Below, in pieces: positions 62,653 to 64,000 of a DNA stretch of 64,000 nucleotides. The notes under the pieces were generated by a model. That model made no database searches. It saw only the letters and a program-made list of their open reading frames with translations, and was not told the origin of the DNA. The stretch comes from an uncultured Drancourtella sp. (lineage in GTDB: Bacteria > Bacillota > Clostridia > Lachnospirales > Lachnospiraceae). The DNA lies in assembly GCA_937880845.1 (NCBI GenBank), contig CALFLL010000046.1:1-64000 (forward strand), written 5' to 3'. Made by a program: the position numbers and the translations under genes. Each line of letters starts with the position of its first letter. Position 1 is the first letter of the stretch.

Positions 62653-62955
62653 ATGGCAGATGTAAACAACATTAAATTAAGCCCGGAACAGATGGAGGCA
62701 AAGGCAGCAGAATTTAATACCAGATGTGAGGAGTTCAACCAAGTGGTTTCTACGATGAGAAACATGGTAACATCCTTATGTGATGAATGGGCCGGTCACA
62801 GCAGCCAGGCATTTTATGACCAGTTCCAATCTTTAGAACCAAGTTTTACAGCTACATCAGATCTTATCACATCAATTGCACAGCAGTTACGTGATGTATC
62901 CGCAGCAATGCAGAGCATCGACCAGGAAATCGCAGGGAAAATTGGAGCGATGTAG
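62653..62955 (+). CDS. WXG100-family secreted protein (EsxA-like)
   Basis: A 100-residue helical hairpin protein with the WAG form of the WXG turn (DEWAGHSSQAFYDQF). It is the hallmark substrate of type VII secretion. AAAGGAGG precedes the ATG. No clear YxxxD/E tail is present. It ends at a terminator, so it can be transcribed in excess over what follows. Confidence 0.95.
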   Translation: MADVNNIKLSPEQMEAKAAEFNTRCEEFNQVVSTMRNMVTSLCDEWAGHSSQAFYDQFQSLEPSFTATSDLITSIAQQLRDVSAAMQSIDQEIAGKIGAM

Positions 62956-62962
62956 TAGCAGA

Positions 62963-62992
62963 GAGCCGTCGGGATTTTCCCGGCGGCTTTTT
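62963..62992 (+). terminator. Rho-independent terminator after the WXG100 gene
   Basis: GCCGTCGGG and CCCGGCGGC form the stem, with ATTTT as loop and TTTTT after it. Confidence 0.88.
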
Positions 62993-63013
62993 GAAAATAT
63001 GAGGAACGTATGT

Positions 63014-63469
63014 ATGGGAAAAATGGATGACACAGGAAAAGCACTTGAAAAAAATATTAATAGCAACATTGAGTTCGATACCTCTGTATTACAGGAAAAG
63101 AATGAAACCTATTCTTCCTTAACGGATACTTATGGAATAGATTTGTTTACAGATCAATATGAAGAGAAAATTGAAAAGGTGCATTTAAAAGAATATGATG
63201 CCTATCAGGAAATAGAAAAAAAGTTGTTTGAAACAGATTTAGAAAGTGGAAAAGATGAATACGAAAGAATACAGGATCAACTGTTTTTATATACAGGTTC
63301 AGAAGTAAAGAAAGAAGAAATTGAAAAAGAAGATAATGCGTTGGGTGTAAATATTGCCATAACAGGTATTATGCTCATACTTTTCTTTTTTATTTTCTTC
63401 CTGATTTTTGACAAAAGAAGGAAAAGGAGACGTGAAGATGCAATTAACAATTACACTTACGAGTACTAA
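63014..63469 (+). CDS. Single-pass membrane protein of the type VII locus
   Basis: A 151-residue protein with a long acidic, helical N-terminal domain, one membrane helix (about residues 113-135, IAITGIMLILFFFIFFLIF) and a basic tail RRKRRR. GAGGA before ATG 63014 sets the start; the open frame above it crosses the terminator. It may be EssA-like, though no motif proves it. Confidence 0.65.
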   Translation: MGKMDDTGKALEKNINSNIEFDTSVLQEKNETYSSLTDTYGIDLFTDQYEEKIEKVHLKEYDAYQEIEKKLFETDLESGKDEYERIQDQLFLYTGSEVKKEEIEKEDNALGVNIAITGIMLILFFFIFFLIFDKRRKRRREDAINNYTYEY

Positions 63470-63674
63470 ATATCAAATCAAGAAAGATATTATGGTCAAT
63501 TCTGAACAAAAGATTTGTGAAACCTTACAGATTTTAAAGGAAGCAGGTCAAATAAATATAGCTGTTAGTGATGAAGACAAATTAAGATCTATGCGTACAG
63601 GAATGTTTGTGTCGAAAGAATTTACTTATGAAGAAGCTGGGATATTCTATGGTGATATATTGCAAATATTATAA
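63438..63674 (+). CDS. EsaB/YukD-like ubiquitin-fold protein
   Basis: A 78-residue protein (MQLTITLTSTKYQIKKDIMV...EEAGIFYGDILQIL) whose beta-grasp-like pattern and size fit EsaB/YukD, a cytosolic factor of Firmicutes type VII secretion. AAAAGGAGA is 8 bases before ATG 63438, which overlaps the previous gene. Confidence 0.72.
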   Translation: MQLTITLTSTKYQIKKDIMVNSEQKICETLQILKEAGQINIAVSDEDKLRSMRTGMFVSKEFTYEEAGIFYGDILQIL

Positions 63675-63702
63675 AATAAGAAATGGAAAGGGGTAATGAG
63701 AT

Positions 63703-63987
63703 ATGAATAACATACAAAGCAATACGCAGGTTGCTTCAAGCAGTTCAGATACAATTTCAGCAAATGCAAATAGTTTACAGGAGAAAGAAATATCAAAAGA
63801 TACAGAGTCAAATATTACTGCCAAAGGAAATTCTATTACGGCATATGAAACAAGCCAGACTCAAAAATCAGCTTATAGATATGCGTTAGAACAAGATGCA
63901 CAACATATAAAAACTTTAGGTAAGACATTTGAGCAAGTTGATCAGAGTATTGCTAATATATTAACTGCTGGATTGTTAGGTGATTAA
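63703..63987 (+). CDS. Small type VII effector-like protein (94 aa)
   Basis: A 94-residue protein with a Ser/Thr/Asn-rich N terminus and a helical C terminus (AYRYALEQDAQHIKTLGKTFEQVDQSIA). I recall this pattern from the TIGR04197 family of small type VII-linked proteins. GAAAGGGG precedes the start. An ATG two bases after the stop (63989) opens another gene that is cut by the window end. Confidence 0.72.
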   Translation: MNNIQSNTQVASSSSDTISANANSLQEKEISKDTESNITAKGNSITAYETSQTQKSAYRYALEQDAQHIKTLGKTFEQVDQSIANILTAGLLGD

Positions 63988-64000
63988 TATGGAAGATAAT

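Larger units (their letters stand above)
22923..63987 (+). mobile_element. Integrative conjugative element, partial; ends not seen
   Basis: A 41-kb run of genes on one strand, except for a single cargo gene, with partition, sigma-like, type IV secretion, DNA-processing, adhesin, sortase and secretion genes. VirB4, VirD4, PrgI, VirB6-like and VirB1-like genes support conjugation. No integrase, excisionase, relaxase, oriT or att site was recognised, so the limits given are only the first and last genes assigned to it. The type VII genes at the end may be cargo or flanking chromosome. Confidence 0.6.

Overview
The window reads as a low-GC Gram-positive chromosome segment, most likely a gut Clostridia of the Lachnospiraceae type. 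The reasons are AT-rich genes with strong GGAGG ribosome sites, an Agr-type peptide quorum-sensing locus, SPASM radical-SAM peptide maturases, a Cna-B adhesin with a class B sortase, and a Firmicutes-type conjugation module. No tRNA, rRNA or CRISPR was seen. All assignments come from reading motifs; no database search was run.

Region 1 (1-3.2 kb) is a MacB/FtsX-type ABC exporter pair ending in a terminator. Region 2 (3.2-15.3 kb) is a very AT-rich RiPP (ribosomally made, modified peptide) operon. It holds an easily missed 47-residue Cys-rich precursor, four SPASM radical-SAM maturases, a fifth YydG-epimerase-like radical-SAM enzyme, an M16-type zinc peptidase, an ABC exporter, and an S-adenosylmethionine synthetase (metK) as the last gene. 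Region 3 (15.3-19.5 kb) holds a secreted DUF6973-like protein and a complete agr system: HTH regulator, LytTR response regulator, AgrC-like kinase, an unlisted 49-residue AgrD-like autoinducer precursor, and AgrB.

The most interesting signal joins regions 2 and 3. Four promoters (upstream of the precursor, the DUF6973 gene, agrD-agrB, and a short non-coding transcript at 22.57-22.76 kb) share one architecture: TTACAT, a second TTACAT (TTACAA at agrD) exactly 21 bp later, and a -10 box exactly 33 bp after that. This fits direct-repeat binding by the LytTR regulator encoded here. It predicts that a thiolactone pheromone switches on a new class of radical-SAM peptide together with its own SAM supply.

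Region 4 (19.5-22.8 kb) is a decay zone: a gene with three in-frame stop codons, other remnants, an IS630-family transposase, and the fourth agr-type promoter with its short transcript.

Region 5 (22.9-59 kb) is the body of an integrative conjugative element. It has ParM/ParR-like partition genes, a split sigma-like pair, T4SS genes (VirB6-like, VirB1-like hydrolase, PrgI, VirB4, VirD4), a RepA/DUF6017-like protein, an S1-like protein, a cold-shock protein, an ERF annealing protein, a CHC2 primase-like protein, a 1769-residue Cna-B adhesin and sortase B. Relaxase and integrase are not recognisable here. Three conjugation genes appear to start at non-AUG codons, and three operons begin with promoter-terminator leaders suggesting attenuation. 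Region 6 (60-64 kb) starts a type VII secretion locus (EsaA-like, WXG100, EsaB-like, small effector-like protein) that runs off the end.
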